Shown here piece by piece: positions 34,694 through 43,753 of a stretch of DNA of 64,000 nt. The notes beneath the pieces are model-generated. The model was not told the origin of the DNA and ran no database searches. It worked only from the letters and a program-made list of their open reading frames with translations. Source of the DNA: VAZQ01 sp963841105 (lineage in GTDB: Bacteria; Pseudomonadota; Alphaproteobacteria; Rhizobiales; Xanthobacteraceae); contig CAWJCB010000004.1 in NCBI GenBank assembly GCA_963841105.1, positions 104,947 through 168,946 of the forward strand, given 5' to 3'. Each line of letters opens with the position of its first letter. Position 1 is the first letter of the stretch. Position numbers and translations under genes: made by a program.

Positions 34694-35389
34694 ATGAGGG
34701 CTGCCCGTGCGCGCATCCGTGTCGTCAATCCGAACTCGAACGACAACGTAACACGAAATCTCAACGCAGCCCTCGATCCGCTTCGGTTCGAGAACGGCCC
34801 TGAGATCGTGTGCTCGACCCTTGCGGAAGGGCCGTTCGGAATCGAGACGCAGGCCGATGTGGAAAAAGTGGTGCTGCCGCTGGCCGCCTTCGTTGCTGCC
34901 GACAATGCTTCCGATGCATTCGTGATCGCCTGCTACAGTGATCCGGGTCTCCACGTCTGTCGTGAAGCCACGCCGCGGCCAGTTTTCGGCATCGCCGAAT
35001 GCGGCGTCCTGACGGCTCTGGCGCGCGCGGGCCGTTTCGGGGTCATCGCTATCGGCCAGCGCTCCATCGCGAGGCATATGCGGTACCTGCGTCAAATGGC
35101 GCTGACGGAACGGCTTGCCGGCGAGCGCCCGCTCGAAATGACGGTCGCCGAGACGGCGAGCGGAGAGAGGACCTTGACGCGCATGATCGAGGTAGGCCGC
35201 GAGCTCAGGGAAAAGGACGGCGCCGAGGTGCTGGTGATGGGATGTGCCGGCATGGCGCGCCATCGCCGCCCGCTTGAGCGTGCGCTCGGTATTCCGGTCA
35301 TCGATCCAACCCAGGCCGCCGTGACCATGGCGCTTGGCGCCGTATGCGTCGCGGAGCCGCCCCTAGTCGCATCGCGCGCAGCTTGTTGA
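34694..35389 (+). CDS. Asp/Glu/hydantoin racemase family protein
   Basis: A 231-residue member of the aspartate/glutamate racemase superfamily. N-terminal IRVVNPNSN is the usual start of the hydantoin racemase/maleate isomerase group. The two active-site Cys lie in VIACYSDPG (about residue 80) and VMGCAGMARH (about residue 181). It ends 11 bases before the convergent N-carbamoyl amidohydrolase. Together they recall hydantoin or N-carbamoyl amino-acid use, but no hydantoinase gene is present, so arylmalonate- or maleate-type chemistry remains possible. Confidence 0.88.
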   Translation: MRAARARIRVVNPNSNDNVTRNLNAALDPLRFENGPEIVCSTLAEGPFGIETQADVEKVVLPLAAFVAADNASDAFVIACYSDPGLHVCREATPRPVFGIAECGVLTALARAGRFGVIAIGQRSIARHMRYLRQMALTERLAGERPLEMTVAETASGERTLTRMIEVGRELREKDGAEVLVMGCAGMARHRRPLERALGIPVIDPTQAAVTMALGAVCVAEPPLVASRAAC

Positions 35390-35400
35390 AGTCGCACGGG

Positions 35401-36330
35401 TTATGGCGGTGGGATCACGCCCGTCTGGCTGGTGATGCGGCGGTAATGCTCGATGCGCCGGTGGCGTTTGAAATCGAAGATCGTATTCTTGCCGAAGATG
35501 GTGGCATCGAGATCGCAGTCCGCAACGATGAGCTCGTCGCCTTCGGTTGCTGCCTCGCAGACGATCTCGCCGTCGGGATTGATGATGAGACTGCCTCCGA
35601 TGAGAGGATGACCGTCCTCGTTTCCAGCCTTGGCGACCGCGACAACCCAGGTCGAGTTCTGATAGGCGCCCGCCTGCACTGCCAGGCGATTGTGGAACAG
35701 GCGCTTTTGCGGGCCTTCGTCGGATTTCTGAGAATTGACGGACGGGGTGTTGTAGCCGAGCACAATGAGCTCGACCCCTTGCAGCCCCATGACGCGATAG
35801 GTTTCCGGCCAGCGGCGATCGTTGCAGATGCACATCCCGACGATGCCACCCATGGTCCGCCAGACCGGGAACCCGAGGTCGCCGGGCTCGAAATAGCGTT
35901 TCTCCAGGTGCTGGAAGGCGCGTTGCGGATCGTATTCCGAATGACCAGGCAAATGCACCTTGCGGTACTTGCCGGCAATGTCGCCTTCCCGGTCGACCAA
36001 AATGGAGGTGTTGAAGTGATGGCCATCGGGCGTGAGCTCGGCGTAGCCGAATGAAAATCCCATGCCGTGGCGCGCCGCCTGCTCGAACAGCGGGCGCGTT
36101 GCGCCATTCGGCATGTCGCGCTCGAACCAGGCGTCAACCTCGGCGGGATCCGTCATGTACCAGCGGGGAAAGAAGGTGGTGAGCGCGAGCTCCGGGTAAA
36201 CCACAAGATCGCAGCCTTGCGATTTGGCGGTCTCCAGAAGATCGAGCATGCGCCGCACCACAACCTGTCTGCTCTCAGCTTTTTGGATCGGCCCCATTTG
36301 GGCGCCGCCGATGCGCAATGCTCGGGCCAT
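35401..36330 (-). CDS. N-carbamoyl-D-amino-acid hydrolase-like nitrilase-superfamily amidase
   Basis: A 309-residue carbon-nitrogen hydrolase. The catalytic triad is E47 (VVYPELALTTFFPRW), K124 (GKYRKVHLPGH) and C169 (MCICNDRRWPE), each in the wording of D-carbamoylases, which release ammonia and CO2 from N-carbamoyl amino acids. It lies downstream of a polar amino-acid ABC importer on the same strand (24 bases), so the products of import may be its substrates. Other amidase activities cannot be excluded. Confidence 0.88.
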   Translation of the reverse strand: MARALRIGGAQMGPIQKAESRQVVVRRMLDLLETAKSQGCDLVVYPELALTTFFPRWYMTDPAEVDAWFERDMPNGATRPLFEQAARHGMGFSFGYAELTPDGHHFNTSILVDREGDIAGKYRKVHLPGHSEYDPQRAFQHLEKRYFEPGDLGFPVWRTMGGIVGMCICNDRRWPETYRVMGLQGVELIVLGYNTPSVNSQKSDEGPQKRLFHNRLAVQAGAYQNSTWVVAVAKAGNEDGHPLIGGSLIINPDGEIVCEAATEGDELIVADCDLDATIFGKNTIFDFKRHRRIEHYRRITSQTGVIPPP

Positions 36331-36354
36331 GGCCCTCTCTCCTTGCGTTTTGCC

Positions 36355-37020
36355 CTACGTCGCCATCCGGCGTTCGAGCCGGCTGACGAGACGCACGATC
36401 GGCCACAGCATCACCAGGTAGATCAAGGCGGCCAATACGAGCGGCGAGCTGTTGAATGTGACGGATCTCGCCATGTCGGCGGAATACAGAAGTTCGGGCA
36501 GAGCGACAACGCTGGCGATGGACGTGAGCTTTACGACCTCCACGGAATTGGAGATGAGATCGGGAAGCACGTTGCGCACCGCCTGCGGCAGCACGACGTA
36601 GGCCAGTGTATGGAATGTGGTGAGACCCGTGGAACGGGCCGCATCCCATTGGCCAAGGCCTATGCTCTCGATGCCCGCCCGGTAGATCTCGCCGTAATAG
36701 CTCGATGCATTGAGAAAAAACGCGATTGCGACGGCCGCAGACGACGATGGTCGCACGCCGGCGAACGGCAGCCCCGAATAAATGAAGATCAGCAGAACAA
36801 GAGGAGGGACGGCGCGAAAGAAGTCGATGCCGACCACCGCCGCCCAGCGCACCAGGAGCGTCGACGAGCGCGACAGCAACGCGAATACGAGGCCCCCCGC
36901 CAGCCCAAGCGGAATGACCATGAGGCAGATAAGGACCGTCTGGCGCAGCCCCATAAGCAGGAGCGGCAGCGCTCGTTCCATGATCGCGAGGTTGAAGAAC
37001 TGTTGGCTGATCGCTTCCAT
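36355..37020 (-). CDS. polar amino-acid ABC transporter permease (second)
   Basis: A 221-residue HisM/GlnP-type permease with about five helices. The conserved stretch GIDFFRAVPPLVLLIFIYSGLP and the EAA-type loop (GLTTFHTLAYVVLPQAVRN) are clear. Its start codon overlaps the stop of the preceding permease (37020), so the two make a heterodimer translated in step. The long open frame that continues to 37644 is the shadow of the first permease. Confidence 0.9.
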   Translation of the reverse strand: MEAISQQFFNLAIMERALPLLLMGLRQTVLICLMVIPLGLAGGLVFALLSRSSTLLVRWAAVVGIDFFRAVPPLVLLIFIYSGLPFAGVRPSSSAAVAIAFFLNASSYYGEIYRAGIESIGLGQWDAARSTGLTTFHTLAYVVLPQAVRNVLPDLISNSVEVVKLTSIASVVALPELLYSADMARSVTFNSSPLVLAALIYLVMLWPIVRLVSRLERRMAT

Positions 37021-37703
37021 CACGCTCTCCGCCAGGAGAACCGCGTCTCGATAAAGCGGCCGAGCGCGACAACGGGGATGAACAGGACGACGTAGGCGAC
37101 GGCGCCCATCATGAGCGGGGTCGCATTGCCGGAGAACGATTGTGCGGTGGTCGCCTGATTGAGGATTTCGCCCACTCCGATCACCGTGCCGAGCGCGGTG
37201 TTCTTCGTGATCGCAATGGTGCGGTTGGTGATCGGGGGCACCGTCAGCCGCAATGCCTGCGGCAGCACGACGTGGCTCAAGGTGCCAAGGAAGGTAAGCC
37301 CGGTCGAGCGCGCGGCCTCCCATTGTCCCTTCGGCACCGACACGATGCCGGCCCAGAAAATCTCCTCGCAGAATGCCGCGAGCACCAGCGACAGCGTGAG
37401 CCACAAAACGGCGAAGGAGGACAGGTTGATGCCGACATTCGGCAGGCCGAAATAGACGAGCAGCACGATAACGAGCGGCGGCAACGCGCGAAACACATCG
37501 GCAAAGACCACAATGAGCGCGCTCACCGGCGCGATGCGAAACGAGCGGGCGATGGCGAGCGCCAGTCCGGCAGAAATGCCGGTGAGCACCACGGCGACCG
37601 CGATTTCCACAGTCACGCCCATGCCCTTCAATATTGCCGGCCAATAGCGCTCGATCAGCTCCGGCTTGAAGAAGGCATCGAGAATGCCGAACCGAGGCTC
37701 CAT
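37020..37703 (-). CDS. polar amino-acid ABC transporter permease (first)
   Basis: A 227-residue HisQ/GlnP-type inner-membrane protein. Landmarks: VFADVFRALPPLVIVLLVY, EEIFWAGIVSVPKGQWEAA and the ATPase-docking loop LGTLSHVVLPQALR. Together with the gene at 36355 it forms the membrane channel. It is separated from the ATPase gene by a palindromic repeat at 37727-37839, which sits inside the transport operon. Confidence 0.9.
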   Translation of the reverse strand: MEPRFGILDAFFKPELIERYWPAILKGMGVTVEIAVAVVLTGISAGLALAIARSFRIAPVSALIVVFADVFRALPPLVIVLLVYFGLPNVGINLSSFAVLWLTLSLVLAAFCEEIFWAGIVSVPKGQWEAARSTGLTFLGTLSHVVLPQALRLTVPPITNRTIAITKNTALGTVIGVGEILNQATTAQSFSGNATPLMMGAVAYVVLFIPVVALGRFIETRFSWRRA

Positions 37704-37726
37704 GGGTTGCTCATGAACTCTCTGTT

Positions 37727-37839
37727 GTCATCGTCCGCGGAAGGCGGACGATCCAGTAACCACCGGGCGAGTAATTGCACGCTATTCCTTAATCTAACAC
37801 CCGTCGGTTACTGGATGTCCCGCATTCGCGGGGCACGAC
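37727..37839. repeat. composite inverted repeat, GTCAT...CCAGTAA family (copy 1)
   Basis: The first hairpin GTCATCGTCCGC/GCGGACGAT is followed by CCAGTAA. After about 60 bases comes GTTACTGGAT and the second hairpin GTCCCGC/GCGGGGCACGAC. The whole is an inverted repeat with outer GTCAT/ACGAC and inner ATCCAGTAA/TTACTGGAT. It separates the ATPase from the permease genes. Confidence 0.85.
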
Positions 37840-37881
37840 GGCGGGAACGATTGGGGCTTCCGGCTCAATCTTAGCGCTGCA

Positions 37882-38688
37882 TTAGCGCGCGATGTCCGCG
37901 ATGAAGGCGCGGGTGCGCGGCTCGCGCGGAGAGGAGAAAAGCTGCGCGGGCGAGCCCTCCTCCACGATGGCGCCGTGGTCCATGAAGATCACCCTGTCGG
38001 CCGCATCGCGCGCGAAGCGCATCTCGTGACTGACGACGAGCATGGTCATCCCGCCGCGCTTGAGCTCACGCATGACATTGAGGACGCTTCCGACGAGCTC
38101 GGGATCGAGCGCCGAGGTGGGCTCGTCGAACAGCATCAGCTTCGGCTCGAGCGCGAGCGCGCGGGCGATCGCGACCCGCTGCTGCTGTCCGCCGGAAAGC
38201 TCGGCTGGATAGGCACGCGCCTTGTCGGCAAGGCCGACGCGATCGAGCGCGGCGAGTGCGATCCGCTCTGCCTCCCTGCGCGATTTGCGCAGCACCTTGA
38301 TCAGCGCGAGCGCAACATTGCCGAGAACGGTCATGTGCGGATAAAGATTGAATGATTGGAACACCATGCCGATCCTCCGCCGCATGGCGTTGATATCGGT
38401 CGAAGGCGCCATGATGTCGATGCCGTCGATCCTGATCGAGCCGGCGGTGGGTTCCTCCAGTCGGTTGCAGCAGCGCAGCAGCGTGCTTTTGCCGGATCCC
38501 GACGGCCCGATGATGAAGACAAGCTCTTGCGGCGCGACCTTGAGGTCGATGCCGCGCAGCACCTCGATATGATGGAAGCTTTTGTGCAGGTTGCGGATGT
38601 CGAGAATGGATGGCGCTGCCGCAGTTGCCGATGATTGCCGCTCGCGCCCGAGCGTCTGCGATAGTGTCGCTTGCTCAGCCGATTCCAT
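37882..38688 (-). CDS. polar amino-acid ABC transporter ATP-binding protein
   Basis: A 268-residue GlnQ/HisP-type ATPase. Walker A GPSGSGKST, Q-loop MVFQSFNLYPHMTV, signature LSGGQQQRVAIARAL, Walker B LMLFDEPTSALDPE and switch LVVSHEMRFA are all complete. About 25 extra residues precede the family start (ILDIRNLHKSFH). It begins right after the receptor gene stop (TGAATG), so they are cotranscribed, with the repeat and the two permeases next. Confidence 0.94.
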   Translation of the reverse strand: MESAEQATLSQTLGRERQSSATAAAPSILDIRNLHKSFHHIEVLRGIDLKVAPQELVFIIGPSGSGKSTLLRCCNRLEEPTAGSIRIDGIDIMAPSTDINAMRRRIGMVFQSFNLYPHMTVLGNVALALIKVLRKSRREAERIALAALDRVGLADKARAYPAELSGGQQQRVAIARALALEPKLMLFDEPTSALDPELVGSVLNVMRELKRGGMTMLVVSHEMRFARDAADRVIFMDHGAIVEEGSPAQLFSSPREPRTRAFIADIAR

Positions 38689-39525
38689 TCAGCCGCACGA
38701 AGGCGTGTGGATAGTTGGATCATATCCGGGCATGTCCGGCACTCCGTAGCCGGGAAAGACGGTAACTGCCGCGGAGCCGGGTGGCGCCGCTACTGCGAAC
38801 CACTTCTCGTGCAGCTTGGCGATGGTCGCGTCGAGCTTCATGCATTCCACGGCGTTCTCGATGGTCTTGCGCAATTCGCCGGAGTCTTTGCGCAGCGGCG
38901 CGGCCCAGACCAGGCCGGTCGAATACAAGTACGACAATTCGAGCTGCGGATTGCTCTTCGCAGCCCAGGCGATGACCGTGTTGCCGGCGACATTGGCGTC
39001 GGCGCGGCCGGCCAGCACCGCCTGCACCGCATCAGTCTGCGTCCCGAATGACTCGACCTTCCAGCCGATCTTGCTCTCGAGCTCGCGCGCCCATGCGTCG
39101 TAGGCCGAACCCTTGTTGACCGAGACCGTCTTGCCGCGCAGGTCTTCGAGCTTGGTAACCTTCGCGGCGCCTTTCTTGATGAGAAACTGGAAGTCCGTGT
39201 TCAGATAGCCCTCGGTGAATAACATGTTATTCGCGCGTTCCTTCGTCACGGTGGTCGGTGCGGCGAGGAAGTCATACGTGCCGGCTTGCAACGCAGGAAT
39301 GAGGCCGGAGTATTGCGCGGCGTCGATGATGATCTTTCGCTTGAGGCGTTTGGCAATCTCATTGGCCAGATCGACGTTGAAACCTTCATAGCCGCCGGAA
39401 AGGCTTGGAAACGCGTGTGGCGCAAACGTGCCGTCGACCGCTGTGCGCAACGGCGGAAGCTCCTGGGCCGAGACTAAAGGCGCAAAGAGAAGCAGCACCG
39501 CGCTTGTCACCACCGCGTATCGCAT
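38689..39525 (-). CDS. polar amino-acid ABC transporter substrate-binding protein
   Basis: A 278-residue periplasmic receptor (SBP_bac_3). Signal peptide VVTSAVLLLFAPLVSAQ; then LRTAVDGTFAPHAFPSLSGG, YEGFNVDLANEIAKRL, LIPALQAGTYDFLAAP and LRGKTVSVNKGSAYDAW. GAGGGA lies 8 bases before the ATG at 39525; the frame opening at 39684 overlaps a dispersed repeat and is not the start. First gene of the importer operon that ends with the carbamoylase-like gene. Confidence 0.92.
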   Translation of the reverse strand: MRYAVVTSAVLLLFAPLVSAQELPPLRTAVDGTFAPHAFPSLSGGYEGFNVDLANEIAKRLKRKIIIDAAQYSGLIPALQAGTYDFLAAPTTVTKERANNMLFTEGYLNTDFQFLIKKGAAKVTKLEDLRGKTVSVNKGSAYDAWARELESKIGWKVESFGTQTDAVQAVLAGRADANVAGNTVIAWAAKSNPQLELSYLYSTGLVWAAPLRKDSGELRKTIENAVECMKLDATIAKLHEKWFAVAAPPGSAAVTVFPGYGVPDMPGYDPTIHTPSCG

Positions 39526-39580
39526 TTTGAAAGTCCCTCGCTCTCCAACTACTCTCCAGCTACTCGCGATCAGGTTCGGC

Positions 39581-39673
39581 CCTCGTCCTGAGGAGCGCTC
39601 GAAAAGCGGTCTCGAAGGACGAATGCTTCGAGACGCATCGCACCGGAATGTGCGATGCTCCTCAGCATGAGGG
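39581..39673. repeat. dispersed palindromic repeat, CCTGAGGAGC family (copy 1)
   Basis: The ends CCTCGTCCTGAGGAGCGCTC and ATGCTCCTCAGCATGAGGG face each other, with TCTCGAAGGACGAATGCTTC and GAGACGCATCGCAC between. A longer member is at 54200-54332. From memory, this wording is widespread in Bradyrhizobium-like genomes. It lies upstream of the receptor gene within the 348-base gap before the DapA-like gene; the rest of that gap shows nothing. Confidence 0.75.
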
Positions 39674-39873
39674 CAAATGCGCAAGGTCAGGAGAAACTAT
39701 AGCGATCGTTCGAAGCCGAACAAGGTGAATGCAAAGGCATCAAGCCGGGTAAGTGCTCAACTGGAGTGCAGGTGCTTTCGGGCGGCGCAAGGATGGCGAG
39801 ACGGATCAGTTGCTCTTCAGTGGCCGTGAGTTATAGATGAGCTTCGGCCGTTTTCCCATTGGACCAGGGACCG

Positions 39874-40914
39874 ATGCGGCATCTGCTCGATGCATCTGCG
39901 AAGGGAGTATACGCCATCTCGGCGACGCCGTTTACCGGCGCGGGCGAGATCGATTGGGCAAGCGTTGACGGCCTTATCGAATTCTATCTTGGCTGCGGAG
40001 TGAGCGGTCTGACGATCCTGGGAATGATGGGCGAAGCCCAGAAGCTCAGCGATGAGGAATTTGCCGAATTCACCCGTTATTTCCTGCGGCGTGTCAATGA
40101 ACGGGTGCCTGTCGTCGTCGGAGTTTCCAACCCGGGCACGGCCAACCTCGTGAAACTGAGCAGGATCGCGATGGATGCCGGCGCCTGCGGCGTCATGATC
40201 GCGCCGCTTAGCGGACTTAAGACCGAAGCTCAGATCATCGGCTATTTCAGCGATGTGATTGCGAGGCTGGGTCAATCCATTCCGGTCGTCTACCAGGATT
40301 ACCCGCAATCGACGCAAGCCCACATCTCCGTCCCAGGCTTCCTTGCAATCGCCGAAGCGCATTCCAGCATGGTGATGTTCAAGCACGAAGATTGCCCCGG
40401 CCTTAACAAGCTTTCGCAGTTGCGCAGCGCCTGTGATGGAACGGTGCGGCGTTACATCAACATTATGGTCGGCAACGGCGGCTTATATGTCCCGCAGGAG
40501 CTCCATCGCGGCGCCGACGGGGTCATGACCGGCTTTGCCTATCCCGACATGCTGGTGTCCGTGTGCTCGCTGTTCCTGTCGGGGCAAGGCGATGAGGCTG
40601 AGGACCTGTTCGATGTGTATCTGCCCCTCGTGCGTCACGAGCAGCAGCCCGGATTTGGTCTTGCCGTGCGCAAGGAGATACTGCGCCGGCGCGGGGCACT
40701 CACGTCGGCCGCCGTCCGCGCGCCGGGGCCGAAGCTCGACGCCGATGACATGCGCGAGCTGGATCGCCTGCTCGCCCGCCTGCAGGTGCGTCTCGCGGCG
40801 CGCGGCGATGTGCGCCGCGTTGCCGTGGGCGTAGCGCCTATCATCACAACCGCTACAGCTTCTATATTTTCCCGCGTATCCCCGCGTAGACGGCAAGCGG
40901 AGCCCCGGGGGTGA
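39874..40914 (+). CDS. dihydrodipicolinate synthase/N-acetylneuraminate lyase family aldolase
   Basis: A 346-residue class I aldolase. The Schiff-base Lys is K170 in SMVMFKHEDCPG and the general acid-base Tyr is in PVVYQDYPQ; substrate loop GMMGEAQKLSDEE replaces the GTTGE of true DapA, so it is a catabolic relative, not lysine biosynthesis. The core ends near residue 300. The last 40 residues are Arg-rich without family likeness and overlap the end of the convergent TonB receptor gene by 53 bases. CAGGGA lies 3 bases before the ATG at 39874. Confidence 0.88.
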   Translation: MRHLLDASAKGVYAISATPFTGAGEIDWASVDGLIEFYLGCGVSGLTILGMMGEAQKLSDEEFAEFTRYFLRRVNERVPVVVGVSNPGTANLVKLSRIAMDAGACGVMIAPLSGLKTEAQIIGYFSDVIARLGQSIPVVYQDYPQSTQAHISVPGFLAIAEAHSSMVMFKHEDCPGLNKLSQLRSACDGTVRRYINIMVGNGGLYVPQELHRGADGVMTGFAYPDMLVSVCSLFLSGQGDEAEDLFDVYLPLVRHEQQPGFGLAVRKEILRRRGALTSAAVRAPGPKLDADDMRELDRLLARLQVRLAARGDVRRVAVGVAPIITTATASIFSRVSPRRRQAEPRG

Positions 40915-43339
40915 AAGTGCGAGGATCGTTCAGATTGAGGTACGGAAACGAATCAGTCTGGAAGAACGTGCCATAGGTGTAGTAACGCTGGTTGAGCAGA
41001 TTTCGCACGAGGCCGAAAATCTCAATGTTGCTCGTAACCTGGTATGACGAGTGCAGGTTGACGACCGAATATGCCGGCACTTTTGGATTCTGGTTTGCCT
41101 GATCGCCGACAAGATACTGGCTGCCGACAACATTGATGTCCGCTCCCAGCTTCCATGCATCTGTGATCTTGTAATCGGCGCCGGCCTTGAACCGATGGTC
41201 CGGCACAGCGGGAATGTGATTTCCCGGAGCTACGAAGATTTGTCCGTTGGCATCGGCAAATGGATTGTTCGGGGAGGACAATATCAGCGGGCTGAGGAAG
41301 GTAGCTTCGACGAAGGTGTAGCTCGCGAATACGTTCCAGCGGTCCCATTGAAACGACAGACCGGCCTCGATCCCCCGCCGCAGGGTATCGCCGCCGTTCT
41401 GAAAGTATTGATGCCCGGGCAGCGGGCTCGCCACATTGATGATGTCGTCGGCATTTCTCGCACGGAATAAGCCCAAGTTCCAGTTGAGCTGGCCCTGCTT
41501 GCTGCCGCTGCCAAAGCTCCCGCGCAGGCCAGCCTCATAGGTGTGGGAAACGACCTGCTTCAAGGGCGGATCGCCTACCAGCGCATTGTCGAGAAGGCAG
41601 GGACGCATTGGATCGGCGCAGCCAAGCTCCAGGGGGGTGGGGGCTCGATTGGCTTCCGCGTATCCGCCATAGGCGGTGACATTCGGGGTGATCTTCAAAG
41701 TGGCGCCGATCACCGGGTTGAACCGGCTGTATCTGTGGTCGCCGTTGAGGCCATCGTTGTTGCCCAGCGTGTCACGCAGCCCGATCTGGGCGACGTTGAA
41801 CCGTCCACCGAAGGTGATTGAAAGCCTCGATGTCACATCGAAGGTGTCTGTCGCGTACGCGCCGGTGTAAAGCGTCTTTGCGAGCACGCCAACCGGCGCG
41901 ACATCCCCGGATGGCTGATTGATATAGACGCCCACACCCTGCACGAATGGCCACTGATCGGCATTGATGGTACCGAGCTCACTGATGGTGTTGAACTGGG
42001 CTCGGCCGTTGTCGAGGCTTGCGCCGACGACAAATCGATTGTCGTGTCCGAAAATCTTGGCGTTGGTCGCCGCCTGGAGGGAGCCGCCGAAGCTATTCGC
42101 CGCGGTTGAGGTGCGATCGATCTCGCCCAGCACGCTGTTGGCGAGCACCCCGGTCGCGGGAACCGGCAGCCCATTGAGCCCAATGAGATTGGTCAAATTG
42201 CCTTGCAGATCGGGGAAGCACAGAAAGCTCGGATCGGGGCATCCTGAATTTTGCGCGGCGGTCCCATTGCCATCGACGTGGCGCTGCCAGAATCCGCGAT
42301 AGTAGGCGTTCCCCTGTAACGAGAGGGTGTCGATTGGATTCCAGCTGGCGCTTGCGGTGAGAAAGGCCAGCTGATTCTGCGTCGTTTGCGGAAGGGTGTA
42401 GGTGCTGGCCCAGTTCCTGTTGAGCAGCTCAATCGGGGTTGCAGCGGCGGCGCCAAAGTTGTTGGACGCGCCGGTGAATGTGACGTGAAACTCGGTTCGA
42501 TCGCCGCGGGCGCCGAGGTCGGCGTAGATCCGGCGAAGTTGGGACGGAGAGTAGTCCCGCCAACCGTTGTCGTTGATGGCATCGGCAGTGAGATAACCCG
42601 AAAGGTTTCCGGCCTGCCCTCCCGTCTGCACCGAAGCCGCGCGCCGTCCGAACGAGCCGCCGCGCAATTCTGTTTCGCTGCCCTGGTATGTGAACCCGTT
42701 CTTCATGTCGATCGACAGGGCGCCGCCCAAGGCGTTGAGCCCATATACGGGGTTACTCGGCATGAGCGTCATGCGGTTGACGGCGGTTTCTGGTATGAAA
42801 TCCCAGTTGACGATGTCGCCAAAAACTTCGTTGACGCGCACGCCGTTCTGATAGACGGCCAGGCCCTGCGGAGTGCCAACGACAGGCGATGCGGTAAAGC
42901 CGCGATAGTTGAGGTCGCGCTGAAACTCGTTTCCGGCCTGGTCGCCGAGTATTACGCCGGGGAGTCTCCGCGAAATTGCATCGAGCAGGTCAGGGGATGT
43001 CGCGTGGTCGAAATCGCTGGCCGAAAGCGTTTGGACATTTGCCGGGATCTTGTCGCGGTCGATGACGCCCGGATCGGTGGCGACGGGCGCGGTTGCGGGA
43101 ACGGATTGAGATCGCGCTACGACGCCTTGCGATGGCGCGGTGGCGCGGCGCGAAGGGACGACAGGGCGCGGCAGTGGCGTGTCTGCGCGAGGGGCTGGCC
43201 GAGGGCTGGCCGGCGCGAGCGGCGTATTGGCGATGACCTTCACTTCGGGAAGAGTGACGGCACGGTCTTGCGCGAATGCTCCGTCCGCCGCCGCCAAGGC
43301 AGCGATACTCGCAGCGCTCAGCAAAACCCGGCGGATCAT
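40862..43339 (-). CDS. TonB-dependent outer-membrane receptor (lutH-like position)
   Basis: An 825-residue outer-membrane gated channel. Signal peptide RRVLLSAASIAALAAADGAFAQ, then a TonB-box-like start (VTLPEVKVIANTPL), a Pro/Arg-rich linker, and a plug domain with LLDAISRRLPGVILGDQAGN, GFTASPVVGTPQGLAVYQNG and NPVYGLNALGGALSIDMKNG. The barrel ends in repeated aromatic strands. It is divergent from the periplasmic binding protein at 43754 that heads a lut-like set, so lanthanide-chelate uptake is an attractive reading, as for LutH of Methylorubrum. Siderophore or other ligands remain possible. Alternative start: ATG 43390. Confidence 0.93.
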   Translation of the reverse strand: MIRRVLLSAASIAALAAADGAFAQDRAVTLPEVKVIANTPLAPASPRPAPRADTPLPRPVVPSRRATAPSQGVVARSQSVPATAPVATDPGVIDRDKIPANVQTLSASDFDHATSPDLLDAISRRLPGVILGDQAGNEFQRDLNYRGFTASPVVGTPQGLAVYQNGVRVNEVFGDIVNWDFIPETAVNRMTLMPSNPVYGLNALGGALSIDMKNGFTYQGSETELRGGSFGRRAASVQTGGQAGNLSGYLTADAINDNGWRDYSPSQLRRIYADLGARGDRTEFHVTFTGASNNFGAAAATPIELLNRNWASTYTLPQTTQNQLAFLTASASWNPIDTLSLQGNAYYRGFWQRHVDGNGTAAQNSGCPDPSFLCFPDLQGNLTNLIGLNGLPVPATGVLANSVLGEIDRTSTAANSFGGSLQAATNAKIFGHDNRFVVGASLDNGRAQFNTISELGTINADQWPFVQGVGVYINQPSGDVAPVGVLAKTLYTGAYATDTFDVTSRLSITFGGRFNVAQIGLRDTLGNNDGLNGDHRYSRFNPVIGATLKITPNVTAYGGYAEANRAPTPLELGCADPMRPCLLDNALVGDPPLKQVVSHTYEAGLRGSFGSGSKQGQLNWNLGLFRARNADDIINVASPLPGHQYFQNGGDTLRRGIEAGLSFQWDRWNVFASYTFVEATFLSPLILSSPNNPFADANGQIFVAPGNHIPAVPDHRFKAGADYKITDAWKLGADINVVGSQYLVGDQANQNPKVPAYSVVNLHSSYQVTSNIEIFGLVRNLLNQRYYTYGTFFQTDSFPYLNLNDPRTFTPGAPLAVYAGIRGKI

Positions 43340-43524
43340 GCTGAGCGGCGACAAGCTTGCACGAGCAGCAAATCCAACCTTGCCACGCATACGCAACCCT
43401 AACCCGGGCAGATGCTGCCCGATTTTCGGACATCGCTCGTGCCGTGTCCCCTGCAACCCTCGCGTTTTTCAGAGAAACATCTGGAATGTGACCCGCGAGA
43501 CACACAACGCACATCCTCACTGGC

Positions 43525-43654
43525 GTCATGCCCCGCGCATGCGGGGCATCCAGTAACCTCCGCCGATGCGGGTAAATCTCAGCGATCGATCAGCAGGCGG
43601 ATCGGTCACGAAGGGCGGTGGCTACTGGATCGCCCGCCTGAAGCGGGCGATGAC
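43525..43654. repeat. composite inverted repeat, GTCAT...CCAGTAA family (copy 2)
   Basis: The first hairpin GTCATGCCCCGC/GCGGGGCAT is followed by CCAGTAA. The second part is GCTACTGGATCGCCCGC with GCGGGCGATGAC. It fills much of the 414-base gap between the divergent TonB receptor and binding-protein genes. Apart from this repeat and presumed promoters nothing else is seen there. Confidence 0.85.
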
Positions 43655-43753
43655 ACCGCTTAAGGAGCTTTGCGGCCGCGGTGCTTATCGGCTCGGTAGT
43701 CGAACAAGCGACGCCTTGTTATAAGAACCAGCATCATCGACTCCCAAGGGCCA

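Noticed and set aside
33809..35263. 484-codon minus-strand frame
   Set aside because: It is antisense to the hydrolase and racemase genes and has no recognisable motif.
42386..43402. 338-codon plus-strand frame opposite the TonB receptor
   Set aside because: Antisense to a clear TonB receptor and without family-like text.
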